This document shows, piece after piece, positions 50,667-59,355 of a DNA stretch of 64,000 bases (its first letter is position 1; each line of letters opens with the position of its first letter). The stretch comes from Amorphus sp040750475 (GTDB lineage Bacteria; Pseudomonadota; Alphaproteobacteria; Rhizobiales; Amorphaceae): the NCBI RefSeq assembly GCF_040750475.1, contig NZ_JABJVY010000002.1:293462-357461 (forward strand). Direction: 5' to 3'. Both the position numbers and the translations under genes were made by a program. The notes under the pieces were generated by a model, which was not told the DNA's origin, searched no databases, and was given only the letters and a program-made list of their open reading frames with translations.

Positions 50667-51542
50667 TTAGTTCTCGGCGGACACGGTGACTTCGACCTCC
50701 ATCCCGAGTGGCGTTCCCTCGCCGGAGAAGGTGCCGTTGACCGGTTGGGCCTGGGCCGGGGTCCGGGTCGTCGCGACCCGGATCAGCTCGTGGCCGGCGA
50801 CGATCTCGTTGGTCGGGTCGAATTCCATCCAGCCGACGCCAGGAACGAACACGTCCGCCCAGGCGTGGGTGGCGCCGCCCCCGGTAAGACCATCCCCGCC
50901 GTCGGCGGCCGGATCGTAGAGATAGCCGGTGACGAAGCGGCTCGCGAAGCCGAGCTGGCGGGCGGCTTCCATGAACAGGAAGGCGAAATCGCGACAGGTG
51001 CCGCTCGCCGTGCGAATCGTCTCGCCGGGAGACTGCACCCCTTCCTCGTCGCGACGGCGATATTCGAAGCTGTCGTGGATGGCGCTGGACAGCGCATCGA
51101 GAACGTGGAGCGAAACGTCCGGCCGTTCGGGAAGGGCTTCGTCCAACCACGTGCGAACGGTTGTCTCGTCGTCCGGGCACTGAATGCGCAGCATCGGCGC
51201 CAGATCGATCTGATCGTCCTCGTCGTAGCTGAACGGATAGCTGCCGGCGTGGGGCTCGAACTCGCGGACGGCTTCCTCCAGCCCGTAGCGCTCGATCTTG
51301 AGTTCGCTTTCGATCGACAGTGTGTCGGCCGGTTCCTGAAAGGTCAGCAGCGCGATGGAGTTGCCGAAGGTGTCGAACGCCCAGCGGATATCGGCGGTCG
51401 GTTCCACCACCAGCCGCGATTCCAACAGGCGCATGTCGTGACCGTCGCGCGGTCTCAGCATCAATCGATGCCGGCCGAACGTCACGGGCCGATCGTAGCG
51501 GTAGCGGGTGAAGTGGCGGATGCGGAGGGTCTTCATCGACAT
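50667..51542 (-). CDS. Second transglutaminase-like cysteine peptidase
   Basis: A 291-residue protein with the same layout as the cluster protein at 8434-9258: an N-terminal beta region (MKTLRIRHFTRYRYDRPV) and a papain-fold core with Cys183 (SGTCRDFA), His226 (THAWADVF) and Asp242 (EFDPTN). It carries an insertion GGDGLTGGGATH before the catalytic His. There is no signal peptide. It stands alone, converging with the beta-oxidation operon, without ATP-grasp or alpha-E genes beside it. A second in-frame ATG at 51536 is an alternative start. Confidence 0.9.
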   Translation of the reverse strand: MSMKTLRIRHFTRYRYDRPVTFGRHRLMLRPRDGHDMRLLESRLVVEPTADIRWAFDTFGNSIALLTFQEPADTLSIESELKIERYGLEEAVREFEPHAGSYPFSYDEDDQIDLAPMLRIQCPDDETTVRTWLDEALPERPDVSLHVLDALSSAIHDSFEYRRRDEEGVQSPGETIRTASGTCRDFAFLFMEAARQLGFASRFVTGYLYDPAADGGDGLTGGGATHAWADVFVPGVGWMEFDPTNEIVAGHELIRVATTRTPAQAQPVNGTFSGEGTPLGMEVEVTVSAEN

Positions 51543-51847
51543 GGGATCCCGCGGAAAGATGGACAGGAAAAGGTCGGACGGATTTCCAGCATTCTCGTGG
51601 CCGGCCGGTCAAACGGATCCCATGAAAAAGCGGGGTCGCACCACGGAGATCGGCAGGACATGAAATAGAACTGGTCAAATAAAAATAATGAGGCAATACC
51701 GGGCTGGGGGCTTCCTTCAGGACGATCCGGGGTGTTGCCGATGGTGCCGACGAATTTTCTGACTTTCGGCCGTTTGCGGTCGATCCGAAATGCCGTGCCG
51801 GGGCCTCAGGCCCGAATCATACCCCGCGCGCCTGCCATCGGTCGGCG
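51543..51847. other. Intergenic gap before the membrane protein pair
   Basis: About 305 bases between a minus-strand and a plus-strand gene, so it should hold two divergent promoters. It is A+T-rich around 51655-51695. I see no gene, repeat or clear promoter hexamers. Confidence 0.5.
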
Positions 51848-53476
51848 ATGAGATCTCCGATGGCGATGCGCACGGGTGCACCCGGCCAATCGTTTCGCCT
51901 GACCACCGCCGAGTGGATCGGATTGCTGGTCGCGATCCTGATCATGTTCGTGCTGCTCCAGGCGAGCTACATCTCCTTCAAGCCGGTGCCGGGCAACGAT
52001 CCGCGTTGGCCGCTCGGCTGGTGGGGATGGTTCGATCAGGGCAACTATCTGCGCGCGGCGAAGGCTTTCCTGGACCTCAATTTCGCGCCGTCGGAACACT
52101 ACTATCCGCCGCTCTATCCGCTCGTGGGGGCGGCTTTCGTCGGCTTGTCTCCGGCACACCCGTTCTATTTCGTCGATCTGGCGGCGACGTTCGGCTTCTT
52201 TCTTCTCTTCGTGTTCACGACCCGTCGCTATGTCGGCTTCTGGGCGGCCCTGGTTGTCGGCGCGACATTCATGGTCGCGTTCCACATGGTCCGGCTGCAA
52301 TGGGTCATCCCGTGGACCAGTACCTTGTCGGCGCTCCTGGTTGCTGCCGGATTGTATCTGTTCGATCGGTTCGACCGCGCGCGTGGCGATGGGCGATGGG
52401 GCATTGCGGCTGCGACGTCAAACGCATTTGTGTTCGGTCTTTTGTGCGGCCTCCAGCTTCCGCTGCGTCCGGGCGACATCCTTCTGATGGCGCCGATCGC
52501 GCTGGGCTACGGGGGGCTCGTGGTCATCGACATGGTGAACGGGCCGGCGTTCGTTCGTCGTCGTGCGATCTGGTCGGCGGTGGCGGGCGTCGTGGGGCTC
52601 ATTCCCGGCGCGGTCTTGATGTTCGGCTTCAATCTGATCGTGTTCGGCGATCTCCTCGGCGGCTATTTCGAGGGCCATGTCGACAAGGGCTTCTACTTTG
52701 CCGACCTGCCGGAGAAGGTGTTCTCGCTCGTTGTCGCCTCCCACCCGATCTATCTGGAACGCGGGGCCGACTGGCTGACGGAGCTTCCGCTCAACGCGCT
52801 CTGTATCGGGTTCGTTCCGGCCGCGGCACTATTTGCGCGACCGCTCGTGTTCCGGATCGCGGCAGTTGCGGCGCTGCTGCAGATGGCGCTTTATTTTTCG
52901 TTTTCGGATGCGCTTCCAACCGGCACCTTTCGCTACTGGAACATCCATTATTTCAAGTGGATGTTGCCGTGGATGGCGGTGTTTGCTGTCTCTTTTGTCT
53001 ACCAATCCGCCGCCGGCATTCGTGATGACCGAGGGCGGGCGCGAACGGGCCTCGCGACCGGAGTGCTGCTGACGCTGCTCTTGTTCAGCGTCAACGTCGA
53101 ACCGGTGCCCCGGTCGACGGTTACGGTAGAGGAAGGCGATCAGGCGCGCCTGGTGCTTCACAATCCGCAGGGCAGGCCGATCGAATATATCGATATCGAT
53201 GGCAAACCCGGCGACTGGGGCCAGGTTTATTTCGACAACCACGCGACGATTCGCCTGGATGGCGGCGACCCGCTCCAGAACTACGGCGAATACCGCATGC
53301 TGCCGCGCGGTGGCGATGGAATTCGGCTGGTGTTCATTCGTCCGACATCGGCCTTCGAAATTTCGGTGGACTTTGGCGAGTCGCTTACCCCAACTGCGGA
53401 CTTGGACGGGACTTCCGTTCGCCCCTATGACGTGAATTTCGGTTTGGATCTGCCCTTTGCGAGCCACTGGCGGTAG
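51848..53476 (+). CDS. Polytopic membrane protein, probable GT-C type glycosyltransferase
   Basis: A 542-residue protein with about ten hydrophobic helices between residues 18 and 410, then a soluble domain of about 125 residues. The first extracytoplasmic loop carries WGWFDQGNYLRAAKAFL (about 59-75) and HYYPPLYPLVGAAF (about 85-98), which resemble the acidic and YPPLYP motifs of GT-C enzymes that use lipid-linked sugars. The C-terminal part (about 415-542) looks like a beta-sandwich. I do not recognise a named family. The next gene, 13 bases downstream, has a similar layout, so they may act together on a cell-surface glycan. Confidence 0.6.
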   Translation: MRSPMAMRTGAPGQSFRLTTAEWIGLLVAILIMFVLLQASYISFKPVPGNDPRWPLGWWGWFDQGNYLRAAKAFLDLNFAPSEHYYPPLYPLVGAAFVGLSPAHPFYFVDLAATFGFFLLFVFTTRRYVGFWAALVVGATFMVAFHMVRLQWVIPWTSTLSALLVAAGLYLFDRFDRARGDGRWGIAAATSNAFVFGLLCGLQLPLRPGDILLMAPIALGYGGLVVIDMVNGPAFVRRRAIWSAVAGVVGLIPGAVLMFGFNLIVFGDLLGGYFEGHVDKGFYFADLPEKVFSLVVASHPIYLERGADWLTELPLNALCIGFVPAAALFARPLVFRIAAVAALLQMALYFSFSDALPTGTFRYWNIHYFKWMLPWMAVFAVSFVYQSAAGIRDDRGRARTGLATGVLLTLLLFSVNVEPVPRSTVTVEEGDQARLVLHNPQGRPIEYIDIDGKPGDWGQVYFDNHATIRLDGGDPLQNYGEYRMLPRGGDGIRLVFIRPTSAFEISVDFGESLTPTADLDGTSVRPYDVNFGLDLPFASHWR

Positions 53477-53489
53477 CTGTCGAACGGAC

Positions 53490-55196
53490 ATGAAAGTGCG
53501 ACATTCGCTCGTCGGCCACCGGACCATGGAAATCGTGGTCGTCGTGCTCACGCTCGTGGTGGGCCTCGGCGCGCTATACGGCTCCGCCCTTCGCGAAGGG
53601 TTGCCGCGGGTCAGCGGCGATATTTACGACGCGCGGATTTTCATTGCCGTCTTGGAGCATTGGTATGCCGTGCTGACAGGCGGCGGCACGCCGCTCAGTC
53701 CGCCCTACTTCTTTCCCTATCCCTATACGCTGAGCTACGGTGACGGGCTGCTTTTCGGAGGCGTTCTTTACGCCGTCCCCCGAACCCTCGGCTTCGACCC
53801 GTTCGTCAGCTACGAGATCGTGAACGCCGTCGTCGCCGCCATCGGCTTCGTGGCGACCTATGTGGTCGCGCGGCGCATGCTCGGCATCTCCGTCGTACTC
53901 GGCCTTTTCGCAGCCCTGTTGGCACTGGTCGCGAACTCGCTGGCGATGCGGTCGATCCACGCTCAGCTCCTCTACGCCGCCTTTTTCCCAGTTGGGCTCC
54001 TGCTGGTCTGGCCGTTGTTCCTGGCGTTGACGGATAGTGGCGGACGGCGGGCGCGCTCTATCGGCACGGTCGTGCGCGCGGTGGCGACTGTTGCCTTCTT
54101 TTTCGTTTGGGCGATGACGTCGTTCTATTCGCTCTATGCGTTCGTTCTTCTCTCCCTCGTGGCGTTGCTAACGGCCGCAATTGCCGATCCCGCACTCAGA
54201 TTGCGAGTCTGGCTGGCTGTCCGGCATCCCTCCCTCGCGTTGATTGTCCTCGCTCTGGGGCTGGCGGGTTCGGCTGTGGCGATTTTCGGGCTTTACAGTC
54301 AATCCGGCTACGGCGGTCACGGCGTTTCCGCAATGAAGGCGGGAACTGTTAGCATCGCCGAACTCGTCAACGTGGGTGTTGGCAATTGGGTCTGGGGCGG
54401 TCTGATGGAACCGCTTCGCGATCGCTTGAAACCGCCGTACACTCGCGATGCCTACGGCCTATCGCCGGTGTTGGTGGTGGCCTTTCTCGCATCGATGATC
54501 TGGATCGGCCGTTTGTGTCGGCTGCGTCTGAAGGCACGGGGCCACCGCGAGGGCGACGTCGATGCGGCCCTCTTTGCCTACTCCATGGGGATCGGGGCGT
54601 TGGTGTTGGCGCTGTTTGCCGTCCACATCGCCAGGTTCGCGCCGTTCCAGCCCCTGTTCGTGCTCCTTCCGGGTGCTTCGGCCATTCGGGTGCCGGCCCG
54701 CTTTCTGCTTTTCATCGGCCCCGTGGTGGCGCTCGTGGTGGCGTATGCGCTCGATCTCCTGGCTGATCGGGGGCGCTGGGCAATGGCTTTGGTTGCTGTC
54801 CTGGTGGCGTTCATTTTGGCGGAACAAGTCCACGACGACAGCGCGCTTCGGCTCGATCGCAGGCAAGAGCAAGCCTTTCTCGACTCCGTCGGTCAACCGC
54901 CCGAGAGCTGCGAAGTATTCTACGTCTTCAATCCGCGGTTTCCGAAAACGGGCAATGACGGACAGGATCGGCTCTACGTCCACGGTGTCGACGCGATGCT
55001 GTTGGCGTCCTACTATCGGCTGCCGACCATCAACGGCATGGCGACCTTCACGCCGCCGGGCTGGGATGTGGTCGGTCCGTTCGAGCCGGACTATCTCGAT
55101 CGGGTGCGCGCTTACGCCGAGCGCCACGACATCCTCGACGGGCTGTGCGGTCTCGATCTGAAGGAACGGCGCTGGAGAGAAGGTATGGCGAAATAG
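53490..55196 (+). CDS. Polytopic membrane protein, probable GT-C type, partner of the preceding gene
   Basis: A 568-residue protein with about eleven hydrophobic helices and a soluble C-terminal part (about 470-568). The first loop has VSGDIYDARIFIAVLEHWY (about 38-56), then PPYFFPYPYTLSYGDGLLFG (about 70-89), a pattern shared by a group of uncharacterised GT-C-like proteins (an Asp-rich first loop, then PFFYP and SD/YGD). The ATG at 53490 is chosen because it has the shortest distance to the preceding gene while keeping the first helix. Function inferred only from topology. Confidence 0.55.
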   Translation: MKVRHSLVGHRTMEIVVVVLTLVVGLGALYGSALREGLPRVSGDIYDARIFIAVLEHWYAVLTGGGTPLSPPYFFPYPYTLSYGDGLLFGGVLYAVPRTLGFDPFVSYEIVNAVVAAIGFVATYVVARRMLGISVVLGLFAALLALVANSLAMRSIHAQLLYAAFFPVGLLLVWPLFLALTDSGGRRARSIGTVVRAVATVAFFFVWAMTSFYSLYAFVLLSLVALLTAAIADPALRLRVWLAVRHPSLALIVLALGLAGSAVAIFGLYSQSGYGGHGVSAMKAGTVSIAELVNVGVGNWVWGGLMEPLRDRLKPPYTRDAYGLSPVLVVAFLASMIWIGRLCRLRLKARGHREGDVDAALFAYSMGIGALVLALFAVHIARFAPFQPLFVLLPGASAIRVPARFLLFIGPVVALVVAYALDLLADRGRWAMALVAVLVAFILAEQVHDDSALRLDRRQEQAFLDSVGQPPESCEVFYVFNPRFPKTGNDGQDRLYVHGVDAMLLASYYRLPTINGMATFTPPGWDVVGPFEPDYLDRVRAYAERHDILDGLCGLDLKERRWREGMAK

Positions 55197-55421
55197 CGCG
55201 TTTCCATGCGAAGTGGAGACCGGTTTCGTCGTCTCGAAATGCACCAAAACAAGCGCTGAACCGTTCCACGGTTTCACGAAAAAAGCGGAACGGCTCCAGT
55301 GGACCTGCGCAGCAGAATGGCGCGTTCGGGTCGCAGTTGGGGAAAGCTTTGGCGCGGAACGCTTGCCTCCGCCCGAAGGCATCGCTAAGCCAGAGATAAC
55401 GAGCCCATTGAGCGCGGGACG

Positions 55422-56099
55422 ATGATCATGGTCGACTACGCCACCCTCCGCAGCCGCATGGTCGAGAACCAGTTGCGGACCTACGACGTCACCGACTACC
55501 GCCTTCAAAAGGCGATGGGTGAGGTGCCGCGCGAGGTCTTTCTGCCGACGGCGCAGCGTCCGCTTGCCTATCTGGACGAGCCGCTGCCGTTGACCGAACC
55601 GGGGCTGGGCGTGCAGCCGCGCTACCTGAACCGGCCGGCGGTGTTCGGCAAGATGCTCCAGAGCGCCGAGATCGAGCCGACCGACCTCGTCCTCGTGGTC
55701 GGCGCGGGGACTGGCTATCCGTGCGCCGTGATCGGGCAGCTTGCCGATTCCGTCGTGGGTCTGGAATGCGACGAGGCGCTCAGCGCCCAGGCAAGCGAGC
55801 GGCTCGCGGAGCTCGGTATCGAGAACGCGGCGATCGTGACAGGGCCGCTGGAGGCCGGCTGGCCGAATGAGAGCCCGTACGATGTGATCGTCGTCGACGG
55901 CGCGGTGGAGACCTCGCTAGATACTCTAACCAGCCAGCTCAAAGACGGTGGCCGTCTGGTCGCCATCGTGGGACGGGGCCTGTCGGCGATGGCCACGGTC
56001 TATCGTCGCAGCGGCGATACGGTCGGCCGTTGGCCGTCCTTCAACGCGGCGGCGCCGATTTTGCCGGGCTTTGAGCGCAAGCCTGAATTTGTTTTCTGA
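55422..56099 (+). CDS. Protein-L-isoaspartate O-methyltransferase-like protein
   Basis: A 225-residue SAM-dependent methyltransferase of the PCMT family. The N-terminal MVDYATLRSRMVENQLRTY is typical of the alphaproteobacterial subgroup found before tolC. SAM motif I is VLVVGAGTGYPCAVIGQLA (about 89-107), followed by the acidic VVGLECDEAL. Pcm enzymes repair isoaspartyl residues; this subgroup is shorter at the C-terminus and its activity is less certain. A terminator follows before tolC. Confidence 0.82.
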   Translation: MIMVDYATLRSRMVENQLRTYDVTDYRLQKAMGEVPREVFLPTAQRPLAYLDEPLPLTEPGLGVQPRYLNRPAVFGKMLQSAEIEPTDLVLVVGAGTGYPCAVIGQLADSVVGLECDEALSAQASERLAELGIENAAIVTGPLEAGWPNESPYDVIVVDGAVETSLDTLTSQLKDGGRLVAIVGRGLSAMATVYRRSGDTVGRWPSFNAAAPILPGFERKPEFVF

Positions 56100-56166
56100 T
56101 CAACTACTTCGCGTCGGATCTTGATGCGCGAAGTGAGCTGAAAAGACAGTCGCATATCTGAGTTGG

Positions 56167-56200
56167 GCGGGCGTTCGGCGAAATCCGGCGTCCGCTTTTT
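56167..56200 (+). terminator. Intrinsic terminator between the Pcm-like gene and tolC
   Basis: A stem of nine pairs (three of them G-T wobbles), GCGGGCGTT with GGCGTCCGC, encloses a CGGCGAAATCC loop and is followed by TTTTT. It separates the methyltransferase transcript from tolC within their 308-base gap. Confidence 0.65.
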
Positions 56201-56346
56201 CGTTTCCGCGCCGTCGGTTTCCTCGGCCGGCAGAGGCGGGCACGGATTGCCGTCCCCCTGTTGCCGAATTGCCGCAATGGGCGAGTGATCCAACGGCGCA
56301 AGCGTCTTGCGGATTTTCGTTCGGAAAAATCGAGGCTACACGTTTC

Positions 56347-56361
56347 TTAATGGTCCGTTAA
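56347..56361. promoter_or_regulatory. Exact CtrA-type box upstream of tolC
   Basis: TTAA at 56347-56350 and TTAA at 56358-56361 with seven bases between (TGGTCCG), an exact TTAA-N7-TTAA match 46 bases before the tolC start codon, where it could cover a promoter. Confidence 0.55.
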
Positions 56362-56407
56362 TTCCACTTCAGGCGCGACCTGCTCCGACGCCGAAAAGGG
56401 GGGTGTT

Positions 56408-57814
56408 TTGCGTAAAGGATCGCTTCGGAACGGTAGCTGGCTGGTCTCGGCGGCAATCGCCGGGCTTGTCTGTGCTGCGGCATTGCCCGCGAACGCACAG
56501 ACGATGACCGACTCGCTCGCCGCAGCCTATTCCAACAATCCACAACTCAATCAGGCGCGTGCTCAGCTCCGCTCGATCGACGAAAATGTCGCGATCGCGA
56601 AGTCGGGTCTGAGACCGCAGCTCTTCGCCAGCCTGTCGGCGGCCTCGCAGTACAACAAGACGCACGGCTTCTATGTGTCGTCCTTGGGCAGCAAGGTCAC
56701 CATGGACAATGCGGACAATCCGCTGACGATGGGGCTGAGCTTCACGCAGCCGATCTTCCAGGGCTTCCAGACCAAGAACTCCGTTCTACAGGCCAAGGCC
56801 GCGGTTCGAGCGCAGCGCGAGCTTTTGCGCAACTCCGAGCAGTCGATTCTGCTGGATGCCGCGACCGCTTTTGAGGACGTGATCCAGAACGCGGCGATCG
56901 TGAAGCTGCGCAGGAGCGACGTGGACTTCCTGCAGGAGCAGGTGAAGGCCTCGAAGGATCGTCTGGATGTGGGCGAGGGTACCCGCACCGATGTCAGCCA
57001 GTCGGAAGCCCGCTACGCTGAAGCGGTCTCGGAGCTGAATTTCGCGGAAGCCAATCTCGCCGCCAGCAAGGCCACCTATCGCCAGGTGACGGGCCTCGAG
57101 GCGCGCAACCTGGTCGACAACGTTAACTTGACGTCGAAGTTGCCGCCCTCGGTCGACAGTGCGCTGTCGGTGGCCCAGGACAATCATCCGGCCATTCAGT
57201 CGTCGATCCACAATGTCGACGTCGCCCTCTACAATGTGAAGACGCTGGAAGGCCAGTTTCTTCCCGGTGTGTCCTTGAACGGACAGGTGGGGCGAACCTA
57301 CGATACCGGCACGTCCGACTATGCCGACCAGGCGCAGGTCACGCTGAACGTCGATATCCCGATCTATCAGGGTGGGCGCGTTTCGGCGCAGGTGCGCCAG
57401 GCCAAGGAAGACCTTGGCTATTCCCGCATTCAGGTCGATCTGCTGCGCGACCAGGTTCGCCAGGCCGTGGTCTCGGCTTGGTCTCAGTACAAGGCGGCAG
57501 CCGCCTCGATCCAGGCAGCCCGGACCGGCGTGTTCGCCCAGCAGCTCGCCTTGCAGGGCGTGATCGAGGAGCAGAAGGTCGGTCAACGCACCACCCTGGA
57601 CGTCCTCGACTCCCAGCGCGATCTCGTCACCGCTCAGGTGACGCTGGTCGAAGCGGAGCGCAACAAGGCCGTCGCCGCCTATGCGTTGCTCTCCTCGGTT
57701 GGCCGGCTTGGGGTCGACACGCTGAGCCTGCGCGTTGCGCGTTATCAGCCGAAGCAGCACTACGAAGCCGTCAAGGACAAGTGGTTCGGCCTACGGACTC
57801 CGGACGGGCGCTGA
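56408..57814 (+). CDS. tolC: TolC family outer membrane channel protein
   Basis: A 468-residue outer-membrane export duct. The signal peptide runs to about residue 30 (PANAQ). The two repeats of the alpha-barrel fold are visible: SNNPQLNQARAQL (about 42-54) near the start and DNHPAIQSSIHNVDVAL in the second half, plus the NVDIPIYQGGRVSAQVRQAK block (about 317-336) typical of TolC. It should serve type I secretion and multidrug efflux. The start is TTG at 56408. No transporter gene adjoins, so it is a shared component. Confidence 0.92.
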   Translation: MRKGSLRNGSWLVSAAIAGLVCAAALPANAQTMTDSLAAAYSNNPQLNQARAQLRSIDENVAIAKSGLRPQLFASLSAASQYNKTHGFYVSSLGSKVTMDNADNPLTMGLSFTQPIFQGFQTKNSVLQAKAAVRAQRELLRNSEQSILLDAATAFEDVIQNAAIVKLRRSDVDFLQEQVKASKDRLDVGEGTRTDVSQSEARYAEAVSELNFAEANLAASKATYRQVTGLEARNLVDNVNLTSKLPPSVDSALSVAQDNHPAIQSSIHNVDVALYNVKTLEGQFLPGVSLNGQVGRTYDTGTSDYADQAQVTLNVDIPIYQGGRVSAQVRQAKEDLGYSRIQVDLLRDQVRQAVVSAWSQYKAAAASIQAARTGVFAQQLALQGVIEEQKVGQRTTLDVLDSQRDLVTAQVTLVEAERNKAVAAYALLSSVGRLGVDTLSLRVARYQPKQHYEAVKDKWFGLRTPDGR

Positions 57815-58099
57815 CCGGGTCCTGAGCGAACCGGATTTCGCCGAAGCCATCCTTGATAGGAAGCGGCGGGGCCGCGTGAGCAAGGTCTCGCGCGGTCGTG
57901 GCGTTTGCCGTCCGGCTCGTTTCACGCCCTCCGGAAATGCGTCAAATCATCCAGTTTGGGCCGGTCTGATTTTTCAGTGAAATCCGGACCGTGTCTCTCC
58001 GGTCATTTCATTGTCCTCTCCTGCTATCATGGTGAAAGAATCGTGATTCGCGGCCTGCGGGTTACGGGAAGTGCGGGAAGAGGGGTGCGGAGTCCGCCC

Positions 58100-59101
58100 A
58101 TGTCGAGCGCCCAGCCGAAAGACGATCCGTCCATGGACGAGCTTCTGGCGTCGATCAGACGGATTATGTCCGCCGACGAGGAACCTGCGGAACAGCCGTT
58201 TGTCGAAAAGGCGGCCGCTGCCGCCGGAGGGGGATACGGCCGAACGCAGGACAATTGGCCTGCGTCGACCGCCCGACCCGCGACCGCGCGCCCCGCACCG
58301 GTCGTCAGCCGGCCCGAGGCCAAGCGCGAGCCGGCGTCCGCGAGCGACGATCTTGCTGGTCTCGATCCGGAGCTTCTGCCCAAACTGATCGAACAGAGCA
58401 TTCTGGAAGCCTTTCCGGAAAGCGCCGAGCGTTCATCCTGGGACGACGAGGCGATGGATGCCTTTTCGGCGGCGCTCGCCAGCGACGACGAGGACGATGC
58501 GGCCGATACGGGGCCGGCAGTATTCCCCACGGACGACTGGCCGGAGTCGGTCGATGCGCCGGCCGACATCGATTTCGGATGGGGGCGGCAGCCCAACGAC
58601 GCCGCCGAACCCTATGACGACGGCCCGTACGATGACGGTCAGGATATCGTCGAGGAGCAAGCGGGTTGGCAGGAGGCGGCCGCCGAGGAGCGGCCCGCAC
58701 AGGCTGAAACGCCCCGACGCCGGACCATTTGGGCCGACGAGGCGGAGCCCGAGCCGGTTTATCGGTCCTTTCGCCAGCGTGTTCGCGAGGAAGAGCCGGC
58801 AGCCCCCGAACCGCGCAGCGATTTGCGCGGCCTGAAGGCGGAAGGGGAAGACATCCGCCGGCTCTTGTCGTCCAATTCGTCGCGTTCGGTCGGGTCCGCG
58901 TTTGATTCGCTGGCTCGCTCGGTGGAGCAGGAAAGCCCGGCGGAGAGCGATCCTCCGGCGTCCGGCAAGACAACCTTGGAAGATCTGGTGGCCGATTGCC
59001 TGCGGCCGATGCTGCGCACCTGGCTCGACGAGAATCTGCCGTCGCTGGTGGAGCGGATGGTGCGGGAAGAGATCGAGCGGGTGGCACGTAAGAGCCGCTA
59101 G
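58100..59101 (+). CDS. popZ: Polar organising protein PopZ (DUF2497)
   Basis: PopZ forms a polar matrix that anchors ParB-parS and recruits cell-cycle regulators in Caulobacter and relatives. The 333-residue protein shows the family plan: a conserved N-terminal helix MDELLASIRRIMSADEE (about 12-28), a long acidic, Pro-rich disordered middle (about 30-265) and a conserved C-terminal helical region for oligomerisation, TTLEDLVADCLRPMLRTWL then DENLPSLVERMVREEIERV (about 291-329). The longer linker than in Caulobacter is typical of rhizobial types. It sits before valS, as in other Alphaproteobacteria. Confidence 0.93.
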   Translation: MSSAQPKDDPSMDELLASIRRIMSADEEPAEQPFVEKAAAAAGGGYGRTQDNWPASTARPATARPAPVVSRPEAKREPASASDDLAGLDPELLPKLIEQSILEAFPESAERSSWDDEAMDAFSAALASDDEDDAADTGPAVFPTDDWPESVDAPADIDFGWGRQPNDAAEPYDDGPYDDGQDIVEEQAGWQEAAAEERPAQAETPRRRTIWADEAEPEPVYRSFRQRVREEEPAAPEPRSDLRGLKAEGEDIRRLLSSNSSRSVGSAFDSLARSVEQESPAESDPPASGKTTLEDLVADCLRPMLRTWLDENLPSLVERMVREEIERVARKSR

Positions 59102-59160
59102 AGCAAATCCTTAGTGGATACCGGTTTGCCGTCGTGAAACGCGTCAAAACTATCGGTTGG
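59098..59160. repeat. Short intergenic repeat variant after popZ
   Basis: AGAGCAAATCC at the popZ stop codon, then GGATACCGGTTTGCCGTCG and TGAAACGCGTCAAAACTATC. It combines the AGCAAATCC/ACCGGTTT part of the post-dnaE element with the GAAACGCGTCAAAAC tail, also seen in altered form at 55220-55260 and 57920-57955. Confidence 0.55.
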
Positions 59161-59355
59161 GGCGCGTTTTCCGGCTTCTCGAATGGCGCAACCACGCCAC
59201 GGTTCTGTCCCGAAATCACCGATGAGTTTGGGCAGTGTGCCTCCTATGCGACGGCGGCGTTTGCGCCCGTTCGGCGAGGCCGGTGTTGACGGCATCGGCC
59301 CGTTTGGGCTTGAAGAACTTCCACGGCCGGCCAAACGCCAACTTCCGGACATTTG

